From Candidatus Omnitrophota bacterium (GTDB lineage: Bacteria > Omnitrophota > Omnitrophia > Omnitrophales > Danuiimicrobiaceae), in NCBI GenBank assembly GCA_016206815.1, contig JACQQT010000062.1, forward strand, positions 1 through 34,195: a stretch of 34,195 bases of DNA, in the 5' to 3' direction. A program made the translations under genes and the position numbers. This document shows, one piece after another, positions 17,465 to 26,336 of this stretch (the stretch's first letter is position 1; every line of letters starts with the position of its first letter). The notes beneath the pieces were generated by a model that saw only the letters and a list, made by a program, of their open reading frames with translations, had not been told where the DNA came from and searched no databases.

Positions 17465-18937
17465 TTAGACCCTGGCCTTCTGAACCGCTTGAATCAACGC
17501 TTTTGCTTTATTGATAGTTTCTTGATATTCCTTTGCCGGATTTGAATCATTGACAATGCCGGCGCCTGCTTGAACATAAGCTTGTTTTTGATAGATCACA
17601 ATCGTTCGAATCGTAATGCACATGTCCATATTTCCGGAAAGGCTGAAATAACCCAATGCTCCGGCATAAGGACCTCTTTTCTCTTTCTCTAAATTATCGA
17701 TAATTTGCATCGCACGAATTTTTGGAGCGCCCGTCACCGTCCCGGCCGGAAAAGAAGCACGCAGGAGATCAAAGGCGTTTTTCCCGGGTTTGAGCGTTGC
17801 TTTGATTTCACTGACGAGATGCATCACGTGGGAATATCGTTCGACCCGCGCGAAATCATGGACGCGGACACTTGAACTGTTGCACACACGTCCGAGGTCA
17901 TTGCGGCCCAGGTCTACCAGCATTAAATGCTCGGCCATTTCTTTCGGAGAAGTGCGCAAGGCCGCTTCGTATGCAAGATCCTGTTTTTCGGTTTCTCCGC
18001 GCGGTCTGGTGCCGGCAATCGGCCTGATTTCGGCGGTTGGACCTGTTTTCTTTGACAACATTTCGGGTGAGGAGCCTACGAGGGTTAGATTTCGATGCCG
18101 GAAATAAAACATGTAGGGAGATGGATTGAGCGAGCGCAGCGTACGGTAAAGCTTAAAGTCGTCGGCTATTTTCCCCAGGCTGAATCGTTGTGATAAGACA
18201 ATTTGGATACAATCACCGGCACGAATATGGGCTTTGGCTTTGCGGACCATCGATTGAAACTGTCTCGGGCTCATATTGGATCTGAGCTTGGTTTTTAACC
18301 GGGTATTTTTAGGCAAGCTCAAGTCGGCGCGAACGGGTTGATTTAAGTTTTTCACCATTCGTTTTAATTCCAGCAATGCCTTCCGATAAGTTTTTTGAGC
18401 CGATCCGTCCAAAGCCGCTAGGTGAATCAGTTTTAACTCGTGTTTAATGTGGTCAAACACAATCAAATTCGTGGGAAAAAATAAAACCGCATCGGGAACC
18501 GGAAGCCCTTTTTTCACGCGGAGTTTTATGTCTTCAAATTGCTGAACCAACTCATATCCAATATACCCCACTAACCCGCCCGCTAAAGGCGGCAGGAATT
18601 GGTTTGAAGCAAGGCGGTATCGTTTCAAGGCAGATTGAACCACGTCAATCAAATTTCGCTTATCCTTTATCTTTTCCCCTCGTTTTGATAAAAACGAGCA
18701 TTGTCCGTTCTTGTATTCCAACACGAGGTCAGGATCCATTCCCACCAACGAAAAGCGACCCAGGCGTTCTTCGAGCTCGACAGATTCCAAGAGAAAAGCA
18801 TGCGGCTTGCCGCCGGCTAATTTTAAGAAAACCGACACAGGTGTTTCCAGGTCGGCAGACAAATTGACCGTCAAGGGAATCAGGTTCCCATGTTTCACGC
18901 TTTTCTTGAAGTCAGCAAACGTCGGATAAGTGTTCAT
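17465..18937 (-). CDS. trpE: Anthranilate synthase component I
   Basis: 490 residues. The enzyme makes anthranilate from chorismate with ammonia from TrpG. The chorismate-binding domain contains LVDLGRNDLGRV, the PAGTVTGAPKIRAM motif and the late AGAGIVNDSNPAKEY segment. The N-terminal LLES motif at 49-52 matches the tryptophan feedback site of known TrpE proteins, so the enzyme is probably inhibited by tryptophan. It starts 5 bp after hisI, and there is no leader peptide or attenuator between the his and trp genes: trp expression must follow his expression or an internal promoter. Confidence 0.95.
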   Translation of the reverse strand: MNTYPTFADFKKSVKHGNLIPLTVNLSADLETPVSVFLKLAGGKPHAFLLESVELEERLGRFSLVGMDPDLVLEYKNGQCSFLSKRGEKIKDKRNLIDVVQSALKRYRLASNQFLPPLAGGLVGYIGYELVQQFEDIKLRVKKGLPVPDAVLFFPTNLIVFDHIKHELKLIHLAALDGSAQKTYRKALLELKRMVKNLNQPVRADLSLPKNTRLKTKLRSNMSPRQFQSMVRKAKAHIRAGDCIQIVLSQRFSLGKIADDFKLYRTLRSLNPSPYMFYFRHRNLTLVGSSPEMLSKKTGPTAEIRPIAGTRPRGETEKQDLAYEAALRTSPKEMAEHLMLVDLGRNDLGRVCNSSSVRVHDFARVERYSHVMHLVSEIKATLKPGKNAFDLLRASFPAGTVTGAPKIRAMQIIDNLEKEKRGPYAGALGYFSLSGNMDMCITIRTIVIYQKQAYVQAGAGIVNDSNPAKEYQETINKAKALIQAVQKARV

Positions 18938-18942
18938 GTGAA

Positions 18943-19314
18943 TTAATATATTTTATTCGGATCAAAAACTTTTTTTTGTGTAATCTTTTTGATCTTTCCT
19001 TTTTTATCCAATAGATGTACGAAACAACTTCGGTAGCCTAAGTGACAGGCTCCGACTTTTTGGTCCACTTGGATCAGCAAGGTATCCCGGTCACAATCGG
19101 TCGTGATATTCTTAATTTTTTGAATGTGGCCTGAAGTTTCCCCTTTGATCCAGTAGGTGTTACGTGATCTGGAATAAAAACAGGTTTTATGAATTGATAG
19201 CATTTTCCGGATAGCCGTCCGGTTTACATAGGCAAGCATGAGAACTTCACGGGTCTGGTAGTCTTGCACGATCGCCGGCATCAATCCGTTTGAGTCAAAC
19301 TTAAATTTCGTCAT
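18943..19314 (-). CDS. hisI: Phosphoribosyl-AMP cyclohydrolase
   Basis: 123 residues. The enzyme opens the adenine ring of phosphoribosyl-AMP in histidine synthesis. The zinc cysteines C74, C90 and C97 have the spacing known from the archaeal enzyme, and the magnesium-site TDCDRD lies around them. The protein is HisI only: the HisE pyrophosphohydrolase domain, fused at the C-terminus in many bacteria, is missing, so HisE must be encoded elsewhere. It follows hisF by 3 bp and precedes trpE by 5 bp. Confidence 0.94.
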   Translation of the reverse strand: MTKFKFDSNGLMPAIVQDYQTREVLMLAYVNRTAIRKMLSIHKTCFYSRSRNTYWIKGETSGHIQKIKNITTDCDRDTLLIQVDQKVGACHLGYRSCFVHLLDKKGKIKKITQKKVFDPNKIY

Positions 19315-19317
19315 CCG

Positions 19318-20082
19318 TTACTCCTTTAAACGTACTTTGATTCCTTTTTTTGCCAGATATTTTTTAGCCTCCTGAATCGTATATTTTCCAAAATGGAAGA
19401 TGGAGGCTGCCAATACCGCGCTCGCTTGACCTTTGGCGCATCCTTCGTAGAGATGATCCAAGGAGCCTACTCCCCCGGAGGCAATGACCGGGATATGGAG
19501 CGCTTGGGCAACTTGGCGGGTGAGCGGAATATCGTATCCATTTTTTGTCCCGTCCCGATCCATACTGGTTAAGAGAATTTCACCGGCTCCAAGCTTTTCA
19601 ACGTGCTTGGCCCATTGAACGACGTCCCATTTTGTCGGTTTTCGCCCCCCATGTGTAAAAACCTGCCACCGATTTTTTGACATTTGCTTGGCATCAATTG
19701 CAACAACGATGCATTGGCTTCCAAAGCGCCGGCTTGCTTTTCGAATCAGTTGGGGATCTTGAATCGCACTCGTATTGAGCGATACCTTGTCGCAGCCGGC
19801 TTTCAAAAGCGCACGAATGTCTGCCAGCGTTCGGATCCCGCCTCCCACCGTAAATGGGATGTAAACCGATTCTGCCACTCGCTCGACCATCCGGAGGGTC
19901 GTCGGCCGCGCTTCGTGCGATGCCGTAATGTCTAGAAACACAAGTTCATCCGCACCCGCCCGATCGTATGCTTTTGCGCATTCCACCGGATCGCCGGCGT
20001 CTTTCAAATTGACAAATTTTACTCCCTTGACGACGCGTCCTTGGTTCACATCTAAACATGGAATGATTCGCCGCGTCAGCAC
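19318..20082 (-). CDS. hisF: Imidazole glycerol phosphate synthase, cyclase subunit
   Basis: 254 residues, a beta/alpha barrel. With HisH it forms imidazole glycerol phosphate and AICAR. The catalytic aspartates D11 (IPCLDV) and D130 (VVAID) are at their standard positions, and the phosphate sites TVGGGIR and ASGGVGS are conserved. The start codon is GTG at 20082, fixed by the strict N-terminus LTRRIIPCLDV. Unusually, an unknown membrane-protein gene separates it from hisA, with a 3-bp gap. Confidence 0.96.
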   Translation of the reverse strand: MLTRRIIPCLDVNQGRVVKGVKFVNLKDAGDPVECAKAYDRAGADELVFLDITASHEARPTTLRMVERVAESVYIPFTVGGGIRTLADIRALLKAGCDKVSLNTSAIQDPQLIRKASRRFGSQCIVVAIDAKQMSKNRWQVFTHGGRKPTKWDVVQWAKHVEKLGAGEILLTSMDRDGTKNGYDIPLTRQVAQALHIPVIASGGVGSLDHLYEGCAKGQASAVLAASIFHFGKYTIQEAKKYLAKKGIKVRLKE

Positions 20083-20085
20083 AAC

Positions 20086-20484
20086 TTAGATGTCCTTGTC
20101 CGTAGCCACATTTTCCTGAACCGCATCCACAATGGCGCGTGCGTAAGCCCTGAGGTGGCAAAACAGAGCAGAAACCAGTAATGCGGCGAGAATGAGTACC
20201 CACTGGAGCAGGCTGAGATAACGCAGGAGGAACGTATCGAACCGCCACAGCAACATGGCGCCAACGGCAAACAAAGCGAAAAAGACCCATCCTAAAAGTG
20301 CGCGTTCTTGATAATGAGCCTGTGCCCGCCGGTACCAGCTCCGATTTCGAATCTTAATCCCACGCAGAATATCGCGTAATAGAATACTCCGGATCAATAA
20401 GCCCAGCAGGATGACTGCAAGGCCCACCAAGGACCATGACCACTGTTTTCCCTCCACAATCGAATGAAGCAGTGACGACATCAT
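20086..20484 (-). CDS. Unknown small 3-TM membrane protein inside the his genes
   Basis: I do not recognise this 132-residue protein. It has three predicted membrane segments (about 17-36, 63-80 and 89-109), with a basic, polar loop between the first two (RDILRGIKIRNRSWYRRAQAHYQ), probably cytoplasmic, and an acidic C-terminal tail. Its start overlaps the hisA stop (TAATG) and its stop lies 3 bp before hisF, so it is cotranscribed and probably translationally coupled with His enzymes. Two ATG codons stand in tandem; either could start it. No catalytic motif is seen. Coding is supported by the tight fit between neighbours and the clean alternation of hydrophobic segments. Function cannot be assigned. 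Confidence 0.75.
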   Translation of the reverse strand: MMSSLLHSIVEGKQWSWSLVGLAVILLGLLIRSILLRDILRGIKIRNRSWYRRAQAHYQERALLGWVFFALFAVGAMLLWRFDTFLLRYLSLLQWVLILAALLVSALFCHLRAYARAIVDAVQENVATDKDI

Positions 20485-21212
20485 TAATGATCCCCAAATC
20501 GTTTCATGGCTTTTTTGAGTTCAATTTTCCGTTCGTAAAGCGCTTTCCCTATGATCGCGCCTTCAAAATTGTGAGCTTTCACTTTTGACAACTTTTCAAG
20601 ATCTGATGTTTTGCCAATTCCGCCGGAAACAATCACATTCATTTTGGTTGAGCCAAGCAGTTGGTTGAGCAGCTCGATATTGGGTCCTGAGAGCATTCCG
20701 TCGCGCGAAATATCGGTGCAGATAACCGTTTGAACGCCGACTTTCTCAAGTATTTGAACGGTACTTTCAAGTGTGTGACGGTTTTCGCTGGAAAGCCAAC
20801 CGTGTGTTTGGATCACTCCATCCCGCACATCAAGTCCGACCGCAATGCGCTCCTTGAATTGATGAACCAGTTTTTCAAGCAAAGCGGTGTCAAAGGCTTT
20901 GGTTCCGATGACCGCGCGCCAAACACCTGTCTGAAGCACTTCTTCGACCGATTCATAGCTCCTGAGTCCGCCGCCGAATTGAACCGGTACTTTTGCAACC
21001 ATCAAGATATTCTTGAGTGAGCCCAGGTTTTTTCGTTTTCCGTCTTTTGCACCGTCCAAGTCAACGATATGAACCAGTTTCGCGCCTTCCGCTTGCCATT
21101 TTTGCATCACGTCGGCCGGTGATGCCGAATAAACCTTCTCGGAATCAAAGGCACCTTGCGTCAGTCGTACGACTTTTCCGTCTTGCAAGTCAATGGCAGG
21201 AATAATAAGCAT
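20484..21212 (-). CDS. hisA: ProFAR isomerase
   Basis: 242 residues, a beta/alpha barrel homologous to HisF. The enzyme opens the ribose ring of ProFAR. The catalytic base D8 (IPAIDLQDGKVVRL) is present, and the second aspartate sits in CTDISRDGM. Phosphate-binding glycines occur in FGGGLRS and VSGGIG. The gene follows hisH by 2 bp and is coupled by TAATG to the unknown membrane-protein gene. Nothing suggests the PriA dual HisA/TrpF type, and a separate trpF is present downstream. Confidence 0.95.
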   Translation of the reverse strand: MLIIPAIDLQDGKVVRLTQGAFDSEKVYSASPADVMQKWQAEGAKLVHIVDLDGAKDGKRKNLGSLKNILMVAKVPVQFGGGLRSYESVEEVLQTGVWRAVIGTKAFDTALLEKLVHQFKERIAVGLDVRDGVIQTHGWLSSENRHTLESTVQILEKVGVQTVICTDISRDGMLSGPNIELLNQLLGSTKMNVIVSGGIGKTSDLEKLSKVKAHNFEGAIIGKALYERKIELKKAMKRFGDH

Positions 21213-21214
21213 CG

Positions 21215-21841
21215 CTATAGACCTATAAAGTTTTTTAGGATTTGGAGTCCTGCTCGCTGGCTCTTTTCAGGATGGAACTGAACTGCAAACGTAGTGGCTG
21301 AGCCTAAAATTGACGGAAACGTGATGCCATAGTTCGTTTCACCGAGAATCAATTTTCGCTCGCTCGGCTGCGCGTAATAAGAGTGGACGAAGTAAAAGTA
21401 ACTTCCCTCTTTGACATGGGCAAGGATTGTTGATTGCCGCTTCAGCGAAACGTCATTCCAACCCATATGCGGGATTTTAAGACGGCTTTGCTCCGGTGAC
21501 GGAAATTTTACGACAGATCCCTTCCAAATCCCAAGCCCTTTCACGCCGGGGCTTTCCTGGCTGCGTTCGAAGAAGAGCTGCAGGCCCAGACAAATTCCGA
21601 GAAGAGGGGTTCCGCTCTTTGCCGCATCCCGGACCAAGTGGAACAAATTCCGCTTTTTCAATTCGCAAACCGCATCTCCGAAAGCTCCTACGCCCGGCAA
21701 AATCAGTTTTTCGACTTGCGCCAGTTTTTTGAGGTCATCTCCTACGTATGTGGTCTCTCCGAACCGCTCTACCGCTTTTGCGACACTGCGCAAATTCCCC
21801 ATGCCGTAGTCCATAATCCCGATCGCTTTTTTAGTTTTCAT
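21215..21841 (-). CDS. hisH: Imidazole glycerol phosphate synthase, glutaminase subunit
   Basis: 208 residues, class I glutamine amidotransferase supplying ammonia to HisF. The nucleophile C84 is in LGICLGLQ; the His and Glu are in VQFHPEKS near the C-terminus. The N-terminal IMDYGMGNLRSV is the family hallmark. It lies 12 bp after hisB and 2 bp before hisA. Confidence 0.95.
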   Translation of the reverse strand: MKTKKAIGIMDYGMGNLRSVAKAVERFGETTYVGDDLKKLAQVEKLILPGVGAFGDAVCELKKRNLFHLVRDAAKSGTPLLGICLGLQLFFERSQESPGVKGLGIWKGSVVKFPSPEQSRLKIPHMGWNDVSLKRQSTILAHVKEGSYFYFVHSYYAQPSERKLILGETNYGITFPSILGSATTFAVQFHPEKSQRAGLQILKNFIGL

Positions 21842-21853
21842 GTCAAAGATCGG

Positions 21854-22456
21854 TTACAGCGCCCCTTTGGTAGACGGGATACCCTTTACCCGGCTGTCGA
21901 TTTGAGTGGCCATATCGAGTGCTTTCGCGGTTGCTTTGAACATGGCTTCGATAATGTGATGCGAATCTTCCCCGCTCACGATTTCTACCGTTAAGTTAAT
22001 TCCGGCATGCTGCGCAAAAGCACGCAGAAATTCAGAAGCATCGTGAAAGGAATAGTTTTCAAGCCTGGAAAATTTGACGCCTTTACTTTTCAATATCGAA
22101 AATGAAGGACGACCCGAAAAATCCAAACTGACGCGCACCAGCGCCTCGTCCATTGGAATGCTGAAAAATCCGAATCTTCGGATTCCCGTTTTTTTTCCAA
22201 GCGCCTTGCTAAAAGCTTGTCCCAGCACGATGCCGACGTCTTCATTCGTGTGGTGAATGTCGACGTCCAAATCTCCTTTTGCTTTGATGGTCAGATCAAA
22301 GAGTCCGTGCTTTGCCAGACTGTTGAGCATGTGATCCAGGAAAGGAAGCCCTGTTTTCACCTGTCCGCTCCCCTTCCCGTCAATGGTGAGCGCAATCCGA
22401 ATCTGGGTTTCCTGCGTATTTCGCGATACCGTTCGAGATCGCTTTTTATTCGACAT
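21854..22456 (-). CDS. hisB: Imidazoleglycerol-phosphate dehydratase
   Basis: 200 residues, the single-function dehydratase. Manganese-binding histidine motifs are visible: FLDHML, DIHHTNEDVG and EDSHHIIEA. The HisB phosphatase domain found fused in enteric bacteria is absent, so histidinol-phosphate phosphatase must be another protein. It overlaps hisD by 11 bp. Confidence 0.96.
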   Translation of the reverse strand: MSNKKRSRTVSRNTQETQIRIALTIDGKGSGQVKTGLPFLDHMLNSLAKHGLFDLTIKAKGDLDVDIHHTNEDVGIVLGQAFSKALGKKTGIRRFGFFSIPMDEALVRVSLDFSGRPSFSILKSKGVKFSRLENYSFHDASEFLRAFAQHAGINLTVEIVSGEDSHHIIEAMFKATAKALDMATQIDSRVKGIPSTKGAL

Positions 22457-23720
22457 TTGCTTTATCCTTTCCCTCTTCTATTTTTTGCGATGATTCCAGA
22501 AAACGTGATTCAATCGAAATCCGGTGCAGAATCAATCCTTCCATTTCGGTCAAGCGCCGGATAGGCTCCCGCACTTTCGCGAGCGCTTCTTTGGTGTAGC
22601 TAATGACTTGGGTGCTTTTGACGAAGGAAGCAGCGCTCAAAGGCGAGAAATATCGTGCCGTCCCGCTGGTGGGCAGCACGTGGCTTGGTCCCGCAATGTA
22701 ATCGCCGATGACTGCCGGCGAATAAGCGCCTAGGAAAACGGCTCCTGCGTGCGTAATGTATTTCAGCAGACGTTCCGGCCGCTTCGTTATAATTTCCAAA
22801 TGTTCCGGAGCAATTTCGTTGACGGCATCGCAACCTTCTTTTAAGTTTTTTACCAATACAATGATGCAGTCATCCACACGCTTTCGAATGATCTCTGCCA
22901 ATTTTTTGGAATTCGTGACCAAATAGGACGTTCCGCCGAAATGTTCCGCCTGCGCTAAGAGATCGCAAGTGACGTGATTGGGATTGGCGTCCAGATCAGC
23001 CAAAATGGCTACCTCACTGGGTCCTGCCACCATGTCAATATCAACAAAGCCGTAAACTTGTCGTTTTGCTTCCGTGACGTACTGATTGCCCGGCCCAACG
23101 ATTTTGTCTACTTTTTGGATCGTTCGGGTTCCAAAGGCTAAAGCTGCAATGGCCTGCGCCCCGCCGGCGCGGTAAATCTTTTTAACCCCCAGAAGATCGG
23201 CAACGACCAAGATATGTGGATCAATGTCACCGGTTTCGTGATTGGGCGGTGTGACAATGACCACTTCCTTTACACCGGCTACGGTAGCCGGGATAACGGT
23301 CATGTAAACCGTTGAAACCAACGGTGCGGTCCCTCCGGGAATGTAGACACCCACACGTTCTATAGGGCGGTATTGCTTGCCGAGATAAATTCCGTCCTTT
23401 CCTTTTACCGAAAACGATTTTTTGAGTTCAGATCGGTAATAGGTTGTGACGTTATCACGAACTTGTTTCAGTAAAGGCACAAATTCGAAATGAATTTTCT
23501 CGTATGCCCGGTTGATATCACCTTGACTCACCAGCAAACGCTTCAACGGAAGTTCAAGTCCATCAAATTGACGCGTATAACGCAAAAGTGCCTGGTCCCC
23601 GCGTGTTTTTACTTCTTGAAGGATGCGATTGACCTTTTTGAACAGGTCCTTATCCACCTGATAGCCGGTTGTCCGGTTTAAGCGTTTTGGAGCCTGTTTA
23701 TCCCAATGGATGGTTTGCAT
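22446..23720 (-). CDS. hisD: Histidinol dehydrogenase
   Basis: 424 residues. The enzyme performs the last two oxidations to histidine with NAD and zinc. Family blocks are in order: GVYIPGGTAPLVSTVYM, GGAQAIAALAFGT, VGPGNQYVTEAKRQVYG, VAGPSEVAILAD, LLAQAEHF and the catalytic IAPEHLEI. The zinc His of the GPSHVLPTSGTAR block is present. It begins 3 bp after alaS, so the his genes start without a visible leader or promoter gap. hisG, normally its upstream neighbour, is absent. Confidence 0.96.
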   Translation of the reverse strand: MQTIHWDKQAPKRLNRTTGYQVDKDLFKKVNRILQEVKTRGDQALLRYTRQFDGLELPLKRLLVSQGDINRAYEKIHFEFVPLLKQVRDNVTTYYRSELKKSFSVKGKDGIYLGKQYRPIERVGVYIPGGTAPLVSTVYMTVIPATVAGVKEVVIVTPPNHETGDIDPHILVVADLLGVKKIYRAGGAQAIAALAFGTRTIQKVDKIVGPGNQYVTEAKRQVYGFVDIDMVAGPSEVAILADLDANPNHVTCDLLAQAEHFGGTSYLVTNSKKLAEIIRKRVDDCIIVLVKNLKEGCDAVNEIAPEHLEIITKRPERLLKYITHAGAVFLGAYSPAVIGDYIAGPSHVLPTSGTARYFSPLSAASFVKSTQVISYTKEALAKVREPIRRLTEMEGLILHRISIESRFLESSQKIEEGKDKANVE

Positions 23721-23723
23721 GGT

Positions 23724-26336
23724 CTATTTCCCTACCGTTTTCCGAATGAGTTCAGAGAGCCTGAGGACTGCCTGTTGAATCCCCTTTGCGTTCGTGCCAC
23801 CGCCCTGTGCTAAATCTTTCCGGCCTCCGGCACTTCCCGATAACAACGGAGCCATCTTTTGTGCCATTTCTTTTGCGTTCAACGGAGAAGCCGTTAGGTC
23901 CTTGGAAAGTCCAACAATCAGGTTTACTTTCGCACCTTGCACACCAAATAGCGCAAACACAGTTTCCTGTGCCTTGCTTCGCAATTGATCTGCCAGGTGC
24001 CGCAATGAAGCAATGCTTTCATTTTCAAGCGTTTGCGTGATTAATTTCATTTTTCCTATCGATTTGGCGGAATTAAGCCAATCGTCAATTTCGGAAGTAT
24101 CCACCGAACTTTTTGCTTGCGATCCGCCCGAGCGTTCAAGCTCTCGGACTTTTTTTTGAAGTTTCCCAATTTTTTCAGCTGTTTGGTCCGGAGACGTTTT
24201 GAGTGCGAGAGCAATCTGCGCAACGGTTTGTTGAAGGTCTTTGACGTAACGAATCGCGTTGAGGCCGGTCGTTGCTTCCATTCGTCTGGTTCCGCTCCCG
24301 ATCGAGGTTTCAGTAGTTATCACGAAGGCACCGATTTCACCGGTGCTCCGACAGTGCGTTCCTCCGCATAGTTCTTTGCTTTTGCCCGGCACTTCAATGA
24401 CGCGGACGCGGTCGCCATATTTATCGCCGAAGAAAGCAAGAACGCCGCTTTGAATGGCGGAGTCGTAATTTTCCTCTTTTGATTCCACCGCCGCATTTTC
24501 CAAAATGGTTCGATTCACCCACGCTTCCACCTTCCCGATTTCTTCTGAGGTCAGCGGTTTGCCGCAAGTGAAATCAAACCGCAGCCGCTCAGGACTGACG
24601 AGAGAGCCAACTTGCCTGACGTGAGTTCCGATGACCGTTCGCAAAGCCGCCTGAAGTAAATGGGTTGCCGTGTGATTTCGTTTGGTAGCGTCCCGCTTGT
24701 CTCGATCTACTTGTGCACGGCATGAATCTCCCGCTTTCGGCTTTCCTTTTTTGAGTTTTCCATAGTGTAGAACGGCGCGCTCTTTTTTCTGTGTGTCCGA
24801 GACAATCAATATAAAGTTCTTCCCTTCCAAAACGCCCACATCCCCCACTTGTCCTCCGCCCTCCGGATAGAAAGGGGTTTGATCCAATGCGATAGCACCC
24901 ATTTCTCCGGAAAAATTAGCCCAGAGAATTTTAGCGTCTGCTTCCAGGGTTTGATATCCTAAAAACCGGGTCTCCGGTAATTTGAGTAAGTCCTGATTGA
25001 TTTCGGGTGTTGCGAAAATACGGTCCGCCAGCTTGCTCGAAGCCTTTGCCCGCTTCCGCTGCTCACTCAAAAGTGCTTCAAATTTTTTCTCATCAATTTG
25101 AATTCCAGATTGTTTGGCGATGGTGCGCGTTAATTCATCCGGAAAGCCGTACGTATCGTAAAGTCGAAACACTTCTTCCCCCGGCAATATTTTATTTTTC
25201 TTTTCACGAAGTTCTTTTAATCGGGCCGTCAAAACTTCCAAGCCGCTTTCCAATGTCTCCCGAAAGCGCTCTTCTTCCGAGCTAACCGTTTGCGCAATGC
25301 TTTTCTCAAGTGAACTGAGCTCCGGATAAACATCTTTCAATGTGGTAATCACAACCGGAACAAGGGGGGCTAACAGAGGCGTTTCAAGCTCTGCCGATCG
25401 ACCTTGCCACACGGCCCGGCGAATGAGTTTTCGGATCACGTAGCCGCGCCCGTCATTTGCCGGATGCGCGCCGTCTGCGATTGCGACCACGGCCGCACGA
25501 ATGTGGTCTGCAATCGCGTTTAAACTTGATTGATTTAAGCTCTCATGTCCGGGCGCCTGTGATTTTAGGACTCGGATCAACGGCACAAATAGATCCGTGT
25601 CAAAGTTATTTTGTTTCCCCTGCATGATGCATGCAAGCCGTTCCAGACCCATGCCCGTGTCGATATTTTTCGATTGAAGCGGGACTAGCTTGCCCCCTTC
25701 TTGCCGCTCAAACTGGGTGAAGACGAGATTCCAAATTTCGGCATAACGCCCCGATTCATCTTCCGCCCAAAACTTTTTTGTGGCGCCCGGGTAGGTTTCT
25801 CCTTGATCAAAAAAGATCTCAGAACAAGGACCGCAAGGCCCGTTCGGCCCGGTTTGAGGTGCGTTCGCAGGCCAGAAATTGCTGCCATCTCCCAAACGGG
25901 CGATTAATTTTTTTGGGATTCCGATTTTTCGGACCCAGATGTCGAGCGCTTCTTCGTCTTTTTTGTGAACGCTGACGTAGAGCTTTTCTTGAGGTAGTCT
26001 CATTTCTTGTGTGAGAAATGTCCACGCCCATTCGATCGCTTCTTCTTTGAAATAGTCACCAAACGAGAAATTGCCCAACATTTCAAAAAAAGAATGGTGG
26101 TACGGCGTTTTGCCGACCTGATCCAGATCACCTGTCCTCAGGCATTTTTGCGAAGAAGCCGCACGTTTCAAGTCGGTTCTAAGCCCCAGAAAGTATTCCT
26201 TGAATTGGTTCATTCCGGCTCCGGTGAACAGAAGTGTCGGATCATTTTTTGGGATGAGGGAATCACTTTTCACAATGCGGTGCCCCTTCTCCTTAAAGAA
26301 TTCAAGAAAACATTTCCTGATTTCAAAAGTTTTCAT
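23724..26336 (-). CDS. alaS: Alanyl-tRNA synthetase
   Basis: 870 residues, full length. The class II catalytic core occupies the N-terminal half (LLFTGAGMNQFKEYFLG; motif-2 region; GMGLERLACIMQG). The editing domain holds the metal motifs HTATH (about 556-560) and CGGTH (about 656-660). The C-terminal C-Ala/DHHA1 region ends with GGRKDLAQGGGT, the usual glycine-rich stretch. It charges tRNA-Ala and clears Ser/Gly mischarging. It overlaps recX by 14 bp; the recA-recX-alaS order is also that of gammaproteobacteria. The his genes follow after only 3 bp, which is not the familiar continuation. Confidence 0.97.
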   Translation of the reverse strand: MKTFEIRKCFLEFFKEKGHRIVKSDSLIPKNDPTLLFTGAGMNQFKEYFLGLRTDLKRAASSQKCLRTGDLDQVGKTPYHHSFFEMLGNFSFGDYFKEEAIEWAWTFLTQEMRLPQEKLYVSVHKKDEEALDIWVRKIGIPKKLIARLGDGSNFWPANAPQTGPNGPCGPCSEIFFDQGETYPGATKKFWAEDESGRYAEIWNLVFTQFERQEGGKLVPLQSKNIDTGMGLERLACIMQGKQNNFDTDLFVPLIRVLKSQAPGHESLNQSSLNAIADHIRAAVVAIADGAHPANDGRGYVIRKLIRRAVWQGRSAELETPLLAPLVPVVITTLKDVYPELSSLEKSIAQTVSSEEERFRETLESGLEVLTARLKELREKKNKILPGEEVFRLYDTYGFPDELTRTIAKQSGIQIDEKKFEALLSEQRKRAKASSKLADRIFATPEINQDLLKLPETRFLGYQTLEADAKILWANFSGEMGAIALDQTPFYPEGGGQVGDVGVLEGKNFILIVSDTQKKERAVLHYGKLKKGKPKAGDSCRAQVDRDKRDATKRNHTATHLLQAALRTVIGTHVRQVGSLVSPERLRFDFTCGKPLTSEEIGKVEAWVNRTILENAAVESKEENYDSAIQSGVLAFFGDKYGDRVRVIEVPGKSKELCGGTHCRSTGEIGAFVITTETSIGSGTRRMEATTGLNAIRYVKDLQQTVAQIALALKTSPDQTAEKIGKLQKKVRELERSGGSQAKSSVDTSEIDDWLNSAKSIGKMKLITQTLENESIASLRHLADQLRSKAQETVFALFGVQGAKVNLIVGLSKDLTASPLNAKEMAQKMAPLLSGSAGGRKDLAQGGGTNAKGIQQAVLRLSELIRKTVGK

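Noticed and set aside
18938..18942. Search for a tryptophan attenuator or leader peptide before trpE
   Set aside because: Only 5 bp separate hisI and trpE, and no Trp-codon run or paired hairpins are visible at the end of hisI.
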